A stretch of DNA of 54,115 nt from a virus, in the IMG/VR virus record IMGVR_UViG_3300027833_001621, positions 1 to 54,115 of that record; one strand, written 5' to 3'. Numbering within the stretch: the stretch's first letter is position 1; the number at the start of each line of letters is the position of its first letter. This document shows positions 31,101 to 37,399 of this stretch, in pieces. The position numbers were made by a program, and so were the translations under genes. The notes under the pieces are model-generated. The model saw nothing but the letters and a program-made list of their open reading frames with translations. It ran no database searches and was not told where the DNA came from.

Positions 31101-32677
31101 ATAGATTTGGCTATTGGACAGCAGATGATGAATTTATTGATACTACTGGTGGTGACAGTTCTACATCAATAATACATTTTGATAAAACATATGAAGAAGG
31201 CGAACTTATAAGAGTTTACCAATTTAGTAATCACGATGGTCAAGGAATTGACAGAGAGCATTATGATGTAGTTCAGCGTACTGAAATGACATATCAGTCA
31301 AAAGGGTATTATGACTACAGACAACTTAAAAGAGGTTTAATTAAACTAAGAGAAGAGGCAGTAAGTGTTGACTATGTATGGGTAGCACTAAACGGTCGTT
31401 GGTTAACTCCTACAGCAGATTATATACTATTAGAAAACAAACAGTATATTGAGTTTACTGATACAGTAGACGATGGCGACAGTATTGAAATTATTCACTT
31501 TAGCAATACTCCAATATCAAATAAGTTTGGTTGGAGGCAGTTTAAAGACATGTTAAACCGTACACACTATAAGCGTCTAGCAAGAGAAGATCAGTATGTA
31601 CTAGAACAACCGCTAAATTGGTATGATAGATCAATTACTGTTGTTGACAAAGTAGGTAATTTACCTAGTCCAGATCCAAAGAGCAATATTCCGGGTGTTA
31701 TTTTTATTGACGGCGAGCGTATTGAGTTCTTTAGAAAAGAAGAAAACGTGCTTAAACAACTACGTAGAGGTACATTGGGTACAGGTGTTAAGAATTTACA
31801 TGCTGCAGGTACTAGCTTCTATAACCAAAGCCAAGATAGTACTATACCATATAGTGATACTGAAGAAAATGTAGTAGCACTATCAGGCCAATATCAAGAT
31901 ATGTCAATTACATATCCAAATGACAGTATTGAAATGAGTGTAACAAGTATTGCTTACAACTTTAATAACAACACAGTATTTCCATTAGGTGGACAAGTAG
32001 CAACAGTAGACGGAGAAGGGTTCCGTCCAGGGGTTAAAGTGTTAGTACAAGATATAGAATGTGCAACAGACTATGTAAGTGCAACACAATTAACATTTAC
32101 AACACCGGCTATGGATGTTGGCTCATATGATATGGTAATTATTAATCCGATAGAAACAGAGCCAGTATATAGACCTAGCTCTACACTAGTAGTACCTAAA
32201 TACCTTCCTTATGTACAGATACTATTACCATATGCTCCTAAGCCAGTAACTTATTGGCCAGATGGATCAGTTAAGGTACAAAATCCAGCTGTATTAAATG
32301 ATTGGTATACTGAAGATTTTGATGAAGGTGGCATTCCAGGTGAAACATATTGGGAAGCACTAGATATTGAAGTATTTGCTAATGGACGTAGATTGCGTAA
32401 AAACCCAATTGAAGTGTATTCAGTAGATGAAGGACAGTTTAGTCCAGATGGTGATGTGTATTTAGAAGCAGAATATGCCGTTAACAAAAACGTTGGAGCA
32501 TATGTGCGCCTAACTACGCCGCCACAACCAAATACTGTGCTAACTATAGTTAGAAAGCAAGGTTTAATTTGGAATGAAGTAACAGACGAAACAACAGGCG
32601 ACTATAAACCACTAGGTCAGTCTAATACAAAAGTAGCAACTTTCTTACGTGGAAAGAGTATTGATCTACCGCGATAA
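16100..32677 (+). CDS. Giant baseplate or tail structural protein (5,525 residues) in the gp7 position
   Basis: A single uninterrupted frame of 5,525 codons directly follows gp6, where T4 has gp7 (1,032 residues) and then gp8-gp10. Visible parts: an N-terminal baseplate-like region (about 1-160, with FPLPGEDPQRRQSARHLPKY and EYYTWNPSINWDMFSNFREY); FG-GAP-like beta-propeller blades near 2190 and 2930-3170 (FGKDFDISDDGEVLVV, FGTQISVSQDGSMIAISAPN); two GxGY...P repeat domains near 3590-3640 and 3950-4010; a run of repeated beta modules (GDGTTTVFNLREKPI-like) from about 4040; an inserted helical domain at about 4590-4875 with a His cluster; and a TIG/IPT-like domain at about 5280-5350. No transmembrane or signal segment. 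Overlap with the gp6 stop (TAATG) implies coupled translation. I infer a peripheral baseplate/tail component that may merge several wedge and fibre roles. Confidence 0.72.
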   Translation: MAYDKDQNEFPLPGEDPQRRQSARHLPKYFRTDKNQKFLQSTLDQLLQPGVSEKVNSFVGRKTAKAYNDKTDKYLQDVSADRTDYQLEPVSVIKDGLGNTEFLRDYMDYVHQIENFGGDNTNHSRNNKQEYYTWNPSINWDMFSNFREYYWLPTGPQTVVVPGDAKEITSTYTVELQNALGDLSYLFTPDGATNNPTLKLYRGVTYRFEINAVGSPFTFRTARTLEDEFLLTTEVSQQGVEDGVIELTLGPGTPNEIYYVADNDINMGGLIRVANQSEASIIDVEAEIIGKKYYTTKDNWSLTNGLKVRFAGEVLPAKYSNSEWYVEGVGDKITLVSDIDVEVSFPVGIDLLVPFDDTIDGFDALPFGAATGYPRDKDYITINRASPDGNFWSRYNRWYHREVIELSAKINNLVLDIDQAQRANRPIIQFDAGLKLYNFGTKTKPVVDLLDNFTTDAFSTIEGSTGYNIDSVQLAEGMRVLFLNDTDPLVNGRIFEVKFINFAGSGVNGQISLVETEDSLPVESQTVLITRGEDFAGTMWYYDSVTWNKAQEKTAVNQPPVFDIFDANGKSYSDTTVYPASNFRGTKLFSYKEGQGVNDTVLGFPISYRSIENVGDIVFNFNFNQDTTQYQIDDQTYNINVSNGYLRKYLLSSNYLLVGAYVKASTFSNQDVVLQYVNDGTKINYPINSYNKSAFVEDLKVNVTVDNKVVYENTDYEIVSTADKVKSIRFLNKISENANIIIKTTSATSKNENGFYEIAPNLEKNPLNADVETFTLGEVTDHVNSITQNAPDFVGVFPGVSNLRDLTNLSVYGRKFIKHSAPLNLAMFSTLDKESNVIKSLRFAKKEYSKFKRMFLENAEVLPFSGSIKQHVDAIISEITKDKINTMPFYFSDMIGYGASITTTITIEDIGTRFYALTTPFVLNELSTRSVTVYLNGTQLLHNQDYVFNTEGYLDVTATKQFGDILEINEYETTNGTYIPSTPTKLGLFPKYIPELFQDDTYGSAPMMLRGHDGSITKAFGDYRDDLVLDLEKRIFNNIKTEYDTTIFDINDYLPNTFRNTQFSRVDVYQPMITDFIQWLELIDEDYTVQKYYDRVDSYSWNYSNMNSPTGERLPGWWRGVYRQLFDTDRPHTNPWEMLGFTIKPTWWEAQYGPAPYTNENLLLWEDLQAGIIRSATTNFSINKKYARPGLLNFIPVDSNGNLLSPSDSNAVQRFASVGLDAPFKFGDNSPIENVWRQSSDFPFALLTSWMINSPSSLLATGFDRSRQIRNTLGHIVYKPTMKHLTLADLVFPNTSKEETQVLTSGIVNYVAAYMASSVTASYSNYVRRLKSIKNCLAFKLGGFTDKSKFKLILESRTPLNSGNVFIPEENYNILLHTSSPIKTVNYSGVIIEKRSTGFVVRGYNKENPVFKWYQPFSSNKDVNINIGGISESFSSWDAGKVYVKGKNVQYLNNFYTVLETHTATSVFETAKFAKLPSLPTVGGADAIFKERFNKFDTQVLSYGSNLNTIQDVVDFLLGYEQWLKDQGFRFEYYDGDEKVLSDWKNSCREFMFWSTQNWSEGALIALSPVADEINFETEYSTVDNIFDNFYGYSLLKSDGTKFAEEFTRISRQEPNKFKIRPRKTGDGVYAVQIPIIRKEHIVLLDNTTVFGDVIYQPPTGYRQDRIRSLGYRTVDWDGSLNIPGFIYDEAIVTEWEPWSDYGVGALIKHKQFYYSSNNKVTGTELFESSSWTRLSEKPESKLLTNFEYKTNQFADFYDLDTDNFDVEQQKYAQHLIGYQNRDYLANIINDDVSQYKFYQGMIKEKGTLNSLNKLFDVLSEADKESIDFYEEWAIKQSQYGASEGFDEVEFKLDEGKIRNNPQPFILTNNITGEETDLIYRISDFQVYKKPAKYNNKPFPTTDDLPQFTKSPGYTHIEDVSVILSKYEDLVSTDFGKIKSNQYVWVGTKNAQWSVYQHVNSGYTITSIKGNATAVSVGASDKDQFKITIDTSVSDIKVGDIVGIYDIIETDYTTVDSTYPIANQTTVDVDGFFKVLKVSVNEIIIETDKVISDINQCRGILTKFNSVRAESYVQANAIAQAGIEKDSLLWVDSDDSGDWRVIKNNKPFNLLQRVEGEDRVPFNSFSDRIAVDSRNVTMAVSTPLSGSLDESLNPVAGDGKVFVYTRGGNNQNFQFTQIVDPITPLADLQKGFGKGLGISSDGKYLVVGSPDSSNVKTKFKGLYDSTVDYQNTEIVSYNDQLWEAVIDINGANLAQPFGSFTSMVEVLLDNNITGGEIQFNNLLAGNYPFTNTDTDHILVRAGKDQYIATGPGDTVFLDWYATTTANQGQDPANLTRAPFGGELPSVTEAFLESGLVVQKKIDVVLYIDAFSIIPSVGDQVESQGVFGYVEYVYQEGPSVVIYVGGSVGLWQETEALYLETGEFVGQYVRNAPKELTQVDTTEDLGGYWWFDLPATVTTTNIVEDEGRALAIYNVVPAGKSATIAAGGNIYDYNNTEIFEGDNNINSYIRTFTSEGEPGAYGNFDVIESDLFVVRAPKTLTDILSNGDDVNLLVLNLPNLNDQSYVDITPAGINYTQTNKTHTLYDLWDGFIEFSLDEPDDFGNYYEPLVGQFVRDTTTGATAQITFYQRDSRNATIFVKDVQGSNNWSLGSESGEPSTIEMLRIPTNPSPVYNVTRELGNIKTTSLGSDNLGIGKLCVFQLDAEIATVPVNDTIIGAEYIIYKDTTILGLPTDANIPSSINLDWKNVYRVPVNAEGEALALNNYGMFSVYIRENVSTFTPQGSFIVPEQIDGLRIGSNIKIAKRNELYKAFIGCEGDGTESNPGRIYFVNNGTDEEGVSYNWDLAKDKRYKGAFGNDRDYYLNDIVFNDGNFYIAQTNIANGDSFNILDWQLATDDKIKSIDYIGYIPNNTDLVYNNDSSLKLDATGLTSFGKDFDISDDGEVLVVTAEYTDAPNKVIVYRNVNDNYQNYQEFEATQVNDGFGTQISVSQDGSMIAISAPNANTVDGDERGTVYVYTYNPKTSVRAFELTQTLVSSNPVRGEMFGGNIDFDGNMLYVSAFAAPSDDETLFDTYQERLYPESITNGQKYLLDPNSAGTATTTFDNGFTSFKNIIATNGVVYAYDRIEDSLIFGQTLDLNSPNIRFFGKNITAKNNHLYVALPSYDNVNSDGVSTNKPGLVLDYRRDDSAKIWETYRAPSKPANLEKIKRVMLYNKNKNSIIQHLDYIDPVQGKIAGPADQEIRYKSSYDPATYDVGTSELDVDTTESWGTRQVGRVWWDLTTAKFVNTYLDGSTTYKNNNFNTLFEGASIDIYEWVESKLKPEDWDKLSLQPEGEAKGVTGITKYGPAAYTQKRVYDSIGEKFTSYYYYWVKNKTTAPDIEGRNISVATIAKLIENPSGAGYRFISIFGDDSFALHNCESLIEDQDTILNIQYWTFSNKYDNIHNQYQILAEGLDTSKPHVEIEQKWFDSLVGYDKQVRPVPDPALAANERYGVLNKPRQSWFINKVEAVKQLVERTNKVLKSTLVTDEKDISKLQDFDPAPSLISRHYDVAVDTEVDLQFVGVSRLIQSELLPIMQDGKIVRVDIVNSGRGYKTAPTYTITGQGTGAEFEVVINTAGQITEVNILNSGYNYNENTQIKVRPFTVLVNADSNIRGNWALYQRDYTARAWDRINSQAYDVTKYWYYCDWYATDYSTFTEIDYVIDQSYGLQGLDDSFGDIVKILNVGTDGWLLLEKIDNQDTTDYTVNYKTIGKQNGTIQLSENLYNFDLSRVGFDTQTFDTQFFDSQPIIETRIVLETLRDSILVDDLATEYNKLFFASLRYVFTEQGYVDWAFKTSFVKAQHNVGRLSNRVTYKNDSLESYEKYINEVKPYKSKIREYISDYSTLEKSESVVSDFDNPPKYNNDTQSIGVSDVRVINGLLAGSLDGYDTYPNKFWLDNASYNVVEISIADTGSGYLSAPQIIIEGNATAKASLGPGGKLSSVTITNSGSDYIIAPTVTINGTLADGGTPARVSAKIGDSLVRSMHTTVKFDRVSGTYFITQLNESENFAGTGSTTDFNLKWPMDMRTNTIEITINDELVLNSQYEYKNYIDTTSNFDKYYGRIVFDQPPANNSVVTINYKKSIDLLDAQDRISLFYNPTSGQIGKDITQLMEGVDYGGVQVKSYEFAGPTGWDTDNWYAGSWDIFDQEFDDESFETDGSTLVFDLSAPLQAGVKYNVYINGQRVDDDAWDGTTSADSLNNKKAFMAPITGDGVTNTFTFENETGYYNYLTEINPTWQDNPPREIITIRRSTSDGSLSPGQDSFDTALQGGDLAYTTALGIKAEEINVDGDGFVTPTTSKGPEETIPGQVLDTLDITVYERPVSGSSLMQSHIFKGDGTTTVFNLREKPISYESVIVKVNYAVVYGKTNYRIDFDTNQIVFYEAPAVGDNVVVMTMGISGEDILDYDEFIADGTTQEFLTNIKFADTIKAYVTVNGDSLAYELIESDDSYEVPGNCVLRFVQPPEANRLIQYGLFDNEIQSFSQVTIDEIVADGSSSSYELSKAPFSQDPAGYHTIVTVKSREGYVPAVPAVPGGVADPEYNNAAIINVAGDGSDFFKREVTTNGVRIMGAGTVGGQTAVPDAWLEKVARMFELFTDVNGAGINESFQRNLIKNLSGDAGTYHAGLPTIQRVARGAGADYTPNFLTDQGVIDWNLTNLFDTHVANDMVWYLNSTGDGYGDGDQDAQEVIEHVFHTLHMHGLPADDIKLYQFLAADWQTGDLYAAMEEAYDAGKWDPSGYQENPDDWKTIADAFEVAAKEYLYLLNFCMFEYTELWDGGSLAPEWSDDMRTQAGIQANNPLGYAFHNTYIAPVISKPSLATIRSIFQDGNTPAQDNPALAGASGYVVDVAGEGSPAIPEVPGTIVERVLNAGYSEVFTVEENVLEYKMKVWQTPVGSLSGTRLKVFLNDTEIRFLQDWTFEGASSFNPNITPDAQPGSTVILNRGVAAVGDKLKVYVMDDGDYRFGYWTADDEFIDTTGGDSSTSIIHFDKTYEEGELIRVYQFSNHDGQGIDREHYDVVQRTEMTYQSKGYYDYRQLKRGLIKLREEAVSVDYVWVALNGRWLTPTADYILLENKQYIEFTDTVDDGDSIEIIHFSNTPISNKFGWRQFKDMLNRTHYKRLAREDQYVLEQPLNWYDRSITVVDKVGNLPSPDPKSNIPGVIFIDGERIEFFRKEENVLKQLRRGTLGTGVKNLHAAGTSFYNQSQDSTIPYSDTEENVVALSGQYQDMSITYPNDSIEMSVTSIAYNFNNNTVFPLGGQVATVDGEGFRPGVKVLVQDIECATDYVSATQLTFTTPAMDVGSYDMVIINPIETEPVYRPSSTLVVPKYLPYVQILLPYAPKPVTYWPDGSVKVQNPAVLNDWYTEDFDEGGIPGETYWEALDIEVFANGRRLRKNPIEVYSVDEGQFSPDGDVYLEAEYAVNKNVGAYVRLTTPPQPNTVLTIVRKQGLIWNEVTDETTGDYKPLGQSNTKVATFLRGKSIDLPR

Positions 32678-32680
32678 ATA
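32673..32680 (+). promoter_or_regulatory. T4-type late promoter
   Basis: GATAAATA matches 7 of 8 bases of the late octamer. It overlaps the TAA stop of the giant gene and lies 19 bases before the next ATG, with AGGAAA as ribosome binding site. Confidence 0.75.
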
Positions 32681-32698
32681 CATTGACAGGAAATAAAA

Positions 32699-33313
32699 AT
32701 GACAGATAAATTTTTAGATAAACAGGGTATATTCTTAGAAGGACATGTAAAAATACATGATCCAAAGTCTGGGGAAGTACTTCTTAATAAGCGTAATGCA
32801 ATACATTATGAAAACATGAGTATTGCCCTTGCAGAAAGTTTAAGTAATGCAGGCCAGGGGTGGGTGCATGAAATGAGCTTTGGTAACGGTGGCACAAGTT
32901 TAGATCCAACAGGTATCATTACATACTTAACGCCAAACAGCACAGGTACAAATGCAAGTTTGTATAATCAAACATTTGCAAAGGTAGTTGATGACAGAAG
33001 TGTTAACAACGTTGACCCTGCAAGGAACAAGATAGACATACGCCATGTAAGCGGAACAAATTATACTGATATATTAGTTACTTGTTTATTAGACTACGGT
33101 GAGCCAAATGGCCAAGATGCTTTTGATACAGCGAGTAGTACTGAAAGTTTATATGTATTTGACGAATTAGGATTGAGAGGTTATGATCCAGATGGCACAG
33201 GACGTTTATTAACACACGTTATTTTCCATCCAATACAAAAGTCGTTAAACAGGCTTGTACAAATTGATTATACTGTAAGAGTACAAAGTTTAACAGGATT
33301 TAACGAGGGATAA
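32699..33313 (+). CDS. Virion structural protein (unknown baseplate or fibre-associated role)
   Basis: The 204-residue protein begins DKFLDKQGIFLEGHVKIHDP and contains NKRNAIHYENMSIALAESLS, a pattern I associate with unassigned structural proteins of marine T4-like phages. It is predominantly beta, with no Cys-rich motif and no membrane segment, and the C-terminus (LNRLVQIDYTVRVQSL) reads as a closing beta strand. It has its own late promoter and sits between the giant protein and the fibre genes, a position that would suit a gp8-like wedge or a fibre adaptor. Neither can be decided by eye. Confidence 0.6.
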   Translation: MTDKFLDKQGIFLEGHVKIHDPKSGEVLLNKRNAIHYENMSIALAESLSNAGQGWVHEMSFGNGGTSLDPTGIITYLTPNSTGTNASLYNQTFAKVVDDRSVNNVDPARNKIDIRHVSGTNYTDILVTCLLDYGEPNGQDAFDTASSTESLYVFDELGLRGYDPDGTGRLLTHVIFHPIQKSLNRLVQIDYTVRVQSLTGFNEG

Positions 33314-33316
33314 TAA

Positions 33317-35428
33317 ATGGCATACACTATTAACTATACAGATGTTGCAAACAAAGGTACCATTACAGTTGAAGACAGTACTATTAATAGAGAAACAACA
33401 CTTGGGTTTCCAGGACGTAACTCTACAGCATATGGTGCAACAATTGCAGAGAACTTTTTACACTTATTAGAAAGTTTTGCATCTAATAATCCACCAAGTA
33501 GTCCAGTTGAAGGGCAACTTTGGTATGATAATACATTAACTGAAGAAAAGTTAATGGTGTACAATGACACAAACTGGGTGCCAGCAAGTGGTATTTCTAA
33601 ATCAATTAATACTCCAGCTATTGCCCAACTTGGCGATTTATGGGTAGACACAGATAACCAACAATTATACTTATTTACAGGCGGTGGTTGGGTACTAGTA
33701 GGCCCTAGTTTCTCAGATGGACTAGCCACTGGAGCAAAAGCAGATCAAATTATCGGCCAAGATAACTTACTATACAATGTTTTAAGAATTGAAGTATCAG
33801 GACAAACTATTGGTATTCTTAGTGGATCAGAAATTCCGTTTATTCCTAAGTCTACTATTGCAGGATTTGCAACAATTAATCCAGGATTTAACTTAATTAA
33901 CAAAGATACCGATAATGACGGATTAAGTAATTATAAGTTTTTTGGTACAGCAGAAAAAGCAGAGAATTTAATTGTAAATAATGAAATTGTTGCTGCAGGA
34001 AACTTCCTAAGAGGTAATACTACTAGTACAACAACATTTCCATTAAACATTCAAAACAACCAAGGCATTAACTATGGTGTAAATGCAGAACTTACAGTTG
34101 GCGTTGAAGGTAATGCTGGTGTGATTCAACATAATATTGGTGGATCAAACATTGATATGCGTGTTAGAAACAATGATGCAGCTAAAACAGTTATACGTGT
34201 TGATTCGAACTTACGTGTTGGTATCAACACAGAAGCCCCAGAAGAAGCACTTGACGTTATTGGTAATATTCAATCAAGTGGCGGCATTATTATTAATGAT
34301 ACAACACAAAGTACAACTATTAATAATGGTGCATTACAAGTACGTGGCGGCGCAGGTATTAGACAAGGTCTAAATGTAGGCGGAGAAACAAAACTTTCTA
34401 ACTTACTTACAACTAATAGTATTGTTCCAGATGATAATAATATTAGAGATTTAGGTTCTTCAACAAGATATTATAGAAATACATATTCAACTAACTTTAT
34501 TGGAACACTAGACGGAACAGTAAACGGTAAAGTTAACGGTCCGTCAACATCATCGGCTAACTTAATTAACAAAACTACATTTATTATGCTTGGCGATGTA
34601 GCAACACTTGTTCCTGTTGAATTTGATGGAGCATATCAAGACCCACAATTTGATAATGGTTCAACAACAGATGAAAACGGCGTAACAACTCCGTTAGCAC
34701 CAGGCGAAGTACCATTAACAAAAACGTTTAGAACAGAAATTTCAAACCAATTTATATCAAAGAAACCTCGTGAATCAGATGTTGCATCATCTGACTTATT
34801 ATTGTTTAATGACGTAGATGGATCTACACCTGGTCTTAAGAGTGTTACTAAAGAAAACTTCTTAAAAACTATTCCAAGAACACCGGCAGGTGTACTAATG
34901 CCATATGGTGGAGATGTTGCTCCAGAGGGCGGCGACTGGATTTTATGTGACGGTAGAGAGCTTGATAAGACAGATTATCAAGCATTGTTCCAAGTACTTG
35001 GTTATAAATTTAAACCAGAGTCACAAGTTGGAAATAATAACTTTGCTGTGCCTGATATGCGTGGTAGAATGCCAATGGGTGCTGACAATATGGGCGGGCA
35101 AAGTGCTAATATTGTAACAGCAACGTCTGCAGACATTGTAGGTGCATTAGATGGTAGTGAAACAAAGTTAATTGATAAAACTAACTTGCCTGAACACCAA
35201 CACGATATGCAAGACCAAGATAATAACCAATTTTATGCTACACAAGATAGACAAGATCCGTCAACAGATACTAATGTTACAGGCATAGACGGACCTACAG
35301 CTACTAACGGCGGCCAAAAATTATCAAATAGTGGTAACGTTATTAGTTCTAACCCTGTAGGACAGGATTTTAATATTATGCCACCGACAGTAACAATGAA
35401 TTACATTATATATTCTGGAAGAGGGTAA
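33317..35428 (+). CDS. Tail fibre / tail collar protein
   Basis: The 703-residue protein has two recognisable ends. The N-terminal 135 residues form a module shared with the next two proteins, with NFLHLLESFA, GQLWYD, GDLWVDTDNQQLYLF and GGWVLVGP. The C-terminal 180 residues are a phage tail-collar domain: PAGVLMPYGGDVAPEGGDWI, LCDGRELDKTDY, FAVPDMRGRMPMGAD, LPEHQHDMQ and an ending NIMPPTVTMNYIIYSGRG. This domain occurs in T4 gp12 short tail fibres and in many receptor-binding fibres. The middle is repetitive beta sequence (about 230-420), which would suit a trimeric shaft. It is probably a short or side tail fibre that contacts the host. Confidence 0.82.
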   Translation: MAYTINYTDVANKGTITVEDSTINRETTLGFPGRNSTAYGATIAENFLHLLESFASNNPPSSPVEGQLWYDNTLTEEKLMVYNDTNWVPASGISKSINTPAIAQLGDLWVDTDNQQLYLFTGGGWVLVGPSFSDGLATGAKADQIIGQDNLLYNVLRIEVSGQTIGILSGSEIPFIPKSTIAGFATINPGFNLINKDTDNDGLSNYKFFGTAEKAENLIVNNEIVAAGNFLRGNTTSTTTFPLNIQNNQGINYGVNAELTVGVEGNAGVIQHNIGGSNIDMRVRNNDAAKTVIRVDSNLRVGINTEAPEEALDVIGNIQSSGGIIINDTTQSTTINNGALQVRGGAGIRQGLNVGGETKLSNLLTTNSIVPDDNNIRDLGSSTRYYRNTYSTNFIGTLDGTVNGKVNGPSTSSANLINKTTFIMLGDVATLVPVEFDGAYQDPQFDNGSTTDENGVTTPLAPGEVPLTKTFRTEISNQFISKKPRESDVASSDLLLFNDVDGSTPGLKSVTKENFLKTIPRTPAGVLMPYGGDVAPEGGDWILCDGRELDKTDYQALFQVLGYKFKPESQVGNNNFAVPDMRGRMPMGADNMGGQSANIVTATSADIVGALDGSETKLIDKTNLPEHQHDMQDQDNNQFYATQDRQDPSTDTNVTGIDGPTATNGGQKLSNSGNVISSNPVGQDFNIMPPTVTMNYIIYSGRG

Positions 35429-35431
35429 CAG

Positions 35432-37360
35432 ATGAGCTATAAATTAAATAAAACTAACGGCGAATTATTAGTAGATCTTGTAGACGGGCAACTAGATACT
35501 ACTTCAACAGATATTTCGTTAGTTGGTAGAAACTACAAAGGATACGGCGAAGCATTTAATGAGAACTTAATTAAGTTATTAGAAAATTTTGCTAGAACTA
35601 GCGCACCTGGAACGCCTTTAATAGGCCAACTATGGTATGATACCGCAGAACAGCGATTAAAGGTCTACACAGGTAGTACTTTTCGTTCAGCAGCAGGTGC
35701 TGTTGTTAGCCAAACACAGCCTAATTTAGTAGCAGGAGATCTTTGGATTGACAGTTTAAATAATAAACTATATTTCTTTGATGGTACTGACATTGTTTTA
35801 GTAGGACCACAGTATACAGCTAGCCAAGGTAAAACAGGAACTGAAGCATTTACAATATTAGATGAAAACGGACAAGACCAAACAGTCCTTGAGTTATATA
35901 TAAATGGATCATTAACAGGAATTTACTCTAAAACAGAATTTAGACCAAGAGTTAATATTGTTGGCTTTCCAGTAGATGCAAATGACAACAGAGTTCCACA
36001 GCGTCAACTAATACAAATTGGATTTAATCCTGCAAGTCCTAGTTTTTGGTGGCGTGGAACAGCACAAAGTTCAAGAGGACTAGTTAGTGACGCTGGCGAA
36101 GAATTCCAAGAAACTAACTTTATGAAAACTGACAGAAACACTAGTACAACTGGTTCGTTAGCGGTTAAAAACGCTGGAGGGTTAACAGTTGGGGTTAGTG
36201 ATACTGTATATGCAGCATTAAAAATTGATAATAATTACATTACTACATTAGAAACACAAAGACTTGGTAGAGATTTTACTATTAGAACTCGTAGAGGTAA
36301 CTTATTTGATAATGCATTTTATGCAGATTCAGATCTAAAGCGTGTTGGAATTTATACAACAACTCCTCAAGTAGATTTTGATGTAGTAGGCGATGGTAGA
36401 TTTTCCGGAGACTTAGAAGTTCAGGGAAATTTAACAATACAAGGTGATACAACTTATTTAAATGTGTCGTCACTAAGAGTTGAAGATAAAAATATTGAAC
36501 TAGGATTAATGAATGATAGTGCAATTGGCAACGATGCAGTTGTTGATGGCGCCGGAGTAATTATACGTTCAACAGACGGCAATAAGTCAGTTACATGGGA
36601 AAATGAAACAGGTAGCTGGACATTAAGTGAAGACTTAGATCTAGTAACTGGTAAAACATTTAATATTGATAACGTAACTAAGCTATCAGCAGATAGGCTA
36701 CATGATTCGGTATTGTATGCTACAGGACTTATACAAGTTGGTAGTTTAGCAAACCTAACAGTAGTAGGCGATGTTACAATCAATGATAATCTAATTGTAA
36801 GTAATGCACTTGCAATTACTAGTAACGGTACAATAACTATTAACAATCAACTCATTACTGGCGCAGATACACCAACTAGTGCTAGAGTTGCTAATAACCT
36901 AGGCAGCACAGAAGATTTAGACTCTAGTGTTGCTACTAAAGGTTATGTTGATCAAGAAGTTGGGGCAGAGCCGGTAACAATAGCATTAGATGCTACTGGA
37001 ATGGTAAATCCATCACCAGTGTTTTCTGATAATGTTGGACCGCACGAAGATATTAAAGATGCTATAGAATACCTATATCCGGCAGCACAAAAACAAGCTG
37101 GAACTTATGCAAGAGTATATGCAACATCATATATTGATGCACCAGTAACAGGTATTGATGTAAATTCTGCAATAACAAAAACTACAGTTAACGTATATGT
37201 TGATCCTGACGATAGTACAACACCAGAGTTTGATAGTGTACTAAAAGATATTACAGTTAGTTCAGTATCTGGTATTGCTAACTTATCACCGTCAAGAGCT
37301 AAGGTAGAGTTTCAAGTAGTAGGAGGAGTATGGCAATGGCAACGAACCATACCAGTTTAA
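35432..37360 (+). CDS. Fibre-like structural protein, paralogue 2
   Basis: The 642-residue protein shares its first 135 residues with the neighbours on both sides: SLVGRNYKGYGEAFNENLIK, LLENFARTSAPGTP, GQLWYDTAEQRLKVY, GDLWIDSLNNKLYFFDG. The remainder is beta-rich. About 300-420 resembles shaft-like phage fibre sequence (DVVGDGRFSGDLEVQGNLTI is typical of fibre repeats), followed by a Ser/Thr-rich region and an ending GGVWQWQRTIPV. No collar domain is seen, so it is not a simple copy of the preceding gene. It starts 4 bases after the previous stop, with GAGGG as ribosome binding site inside the previous gene's end. Likely a fibre segment or trimeric appendage. Confidence 0.7.
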   Translation: MSYKLNKTNGELLVDLVDGQLDTTSTDISLVGRNYKGYGEAFNENLIKLLENFARTSAPGTPLIGQLWYDTAEQRLKVYTGSTFRSAAGAVVSQTQPNLVAGDLWIDSLNNKLYFFDGTDIVLVGPQYTASQGKTGTEAFTILDENGQDQTVLELYINGSLTGIYSKTEFRPRVNIVGFPVDANDNRVPQRQLIQIGFNPASPSFWWRGTAQSSRGLVSDAGEEFQETNFMKTDRNTSTTGSLAVKNAGGLTVGVSDTVYAALKIDNNYITTLETQRLGRDFTIRTRRGNLFDNAFYADSDLKRVGIYTTTPQVDFDVVGDGRFSGDLEVQGNLTIQGDTTYLNVSSLRVEDKNIELGLMNDSAIGNDAVVDGAGVIIRSTDGNKSVTWENETGSWTLSEDLDLVTGKTFNIDNVTKLSADRLHDSVLYATGLIQVGSLANLTVVGDVTINDNLIVSNALAITSNGTITINNQLITGADTPTSARVANNLGSTEDLDSSVATKGYVDQEVGAEPVTIALDATGMVNPSPVFSDNVGPHEDIKDAIEYLYPAAQKQAGTYARVYATSYIDAPVTGIDVNSAITKTTVNVYVDPDDSTTPEFDSVLKDITVSSVSGIANLSPSRAKVEFQVVGGVWQWQRTIPV

Positions 37361-37367
37361 CAAATCA

Positions 37368-37375
37368 GATAAATA
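37368..37375 (+). promoter_or_regulatory. T4-type late promoter
   Basis: GATAAATA (7 of 8) lies in the 39-base gap after the second fibre paralogue, 25 bases before the next ATG, with AGGGG as ribosome binding site. Confidence 0.75.
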
Positions 37376-37399
37376 CTAAGTCGCAATAGGGGTTTATAA

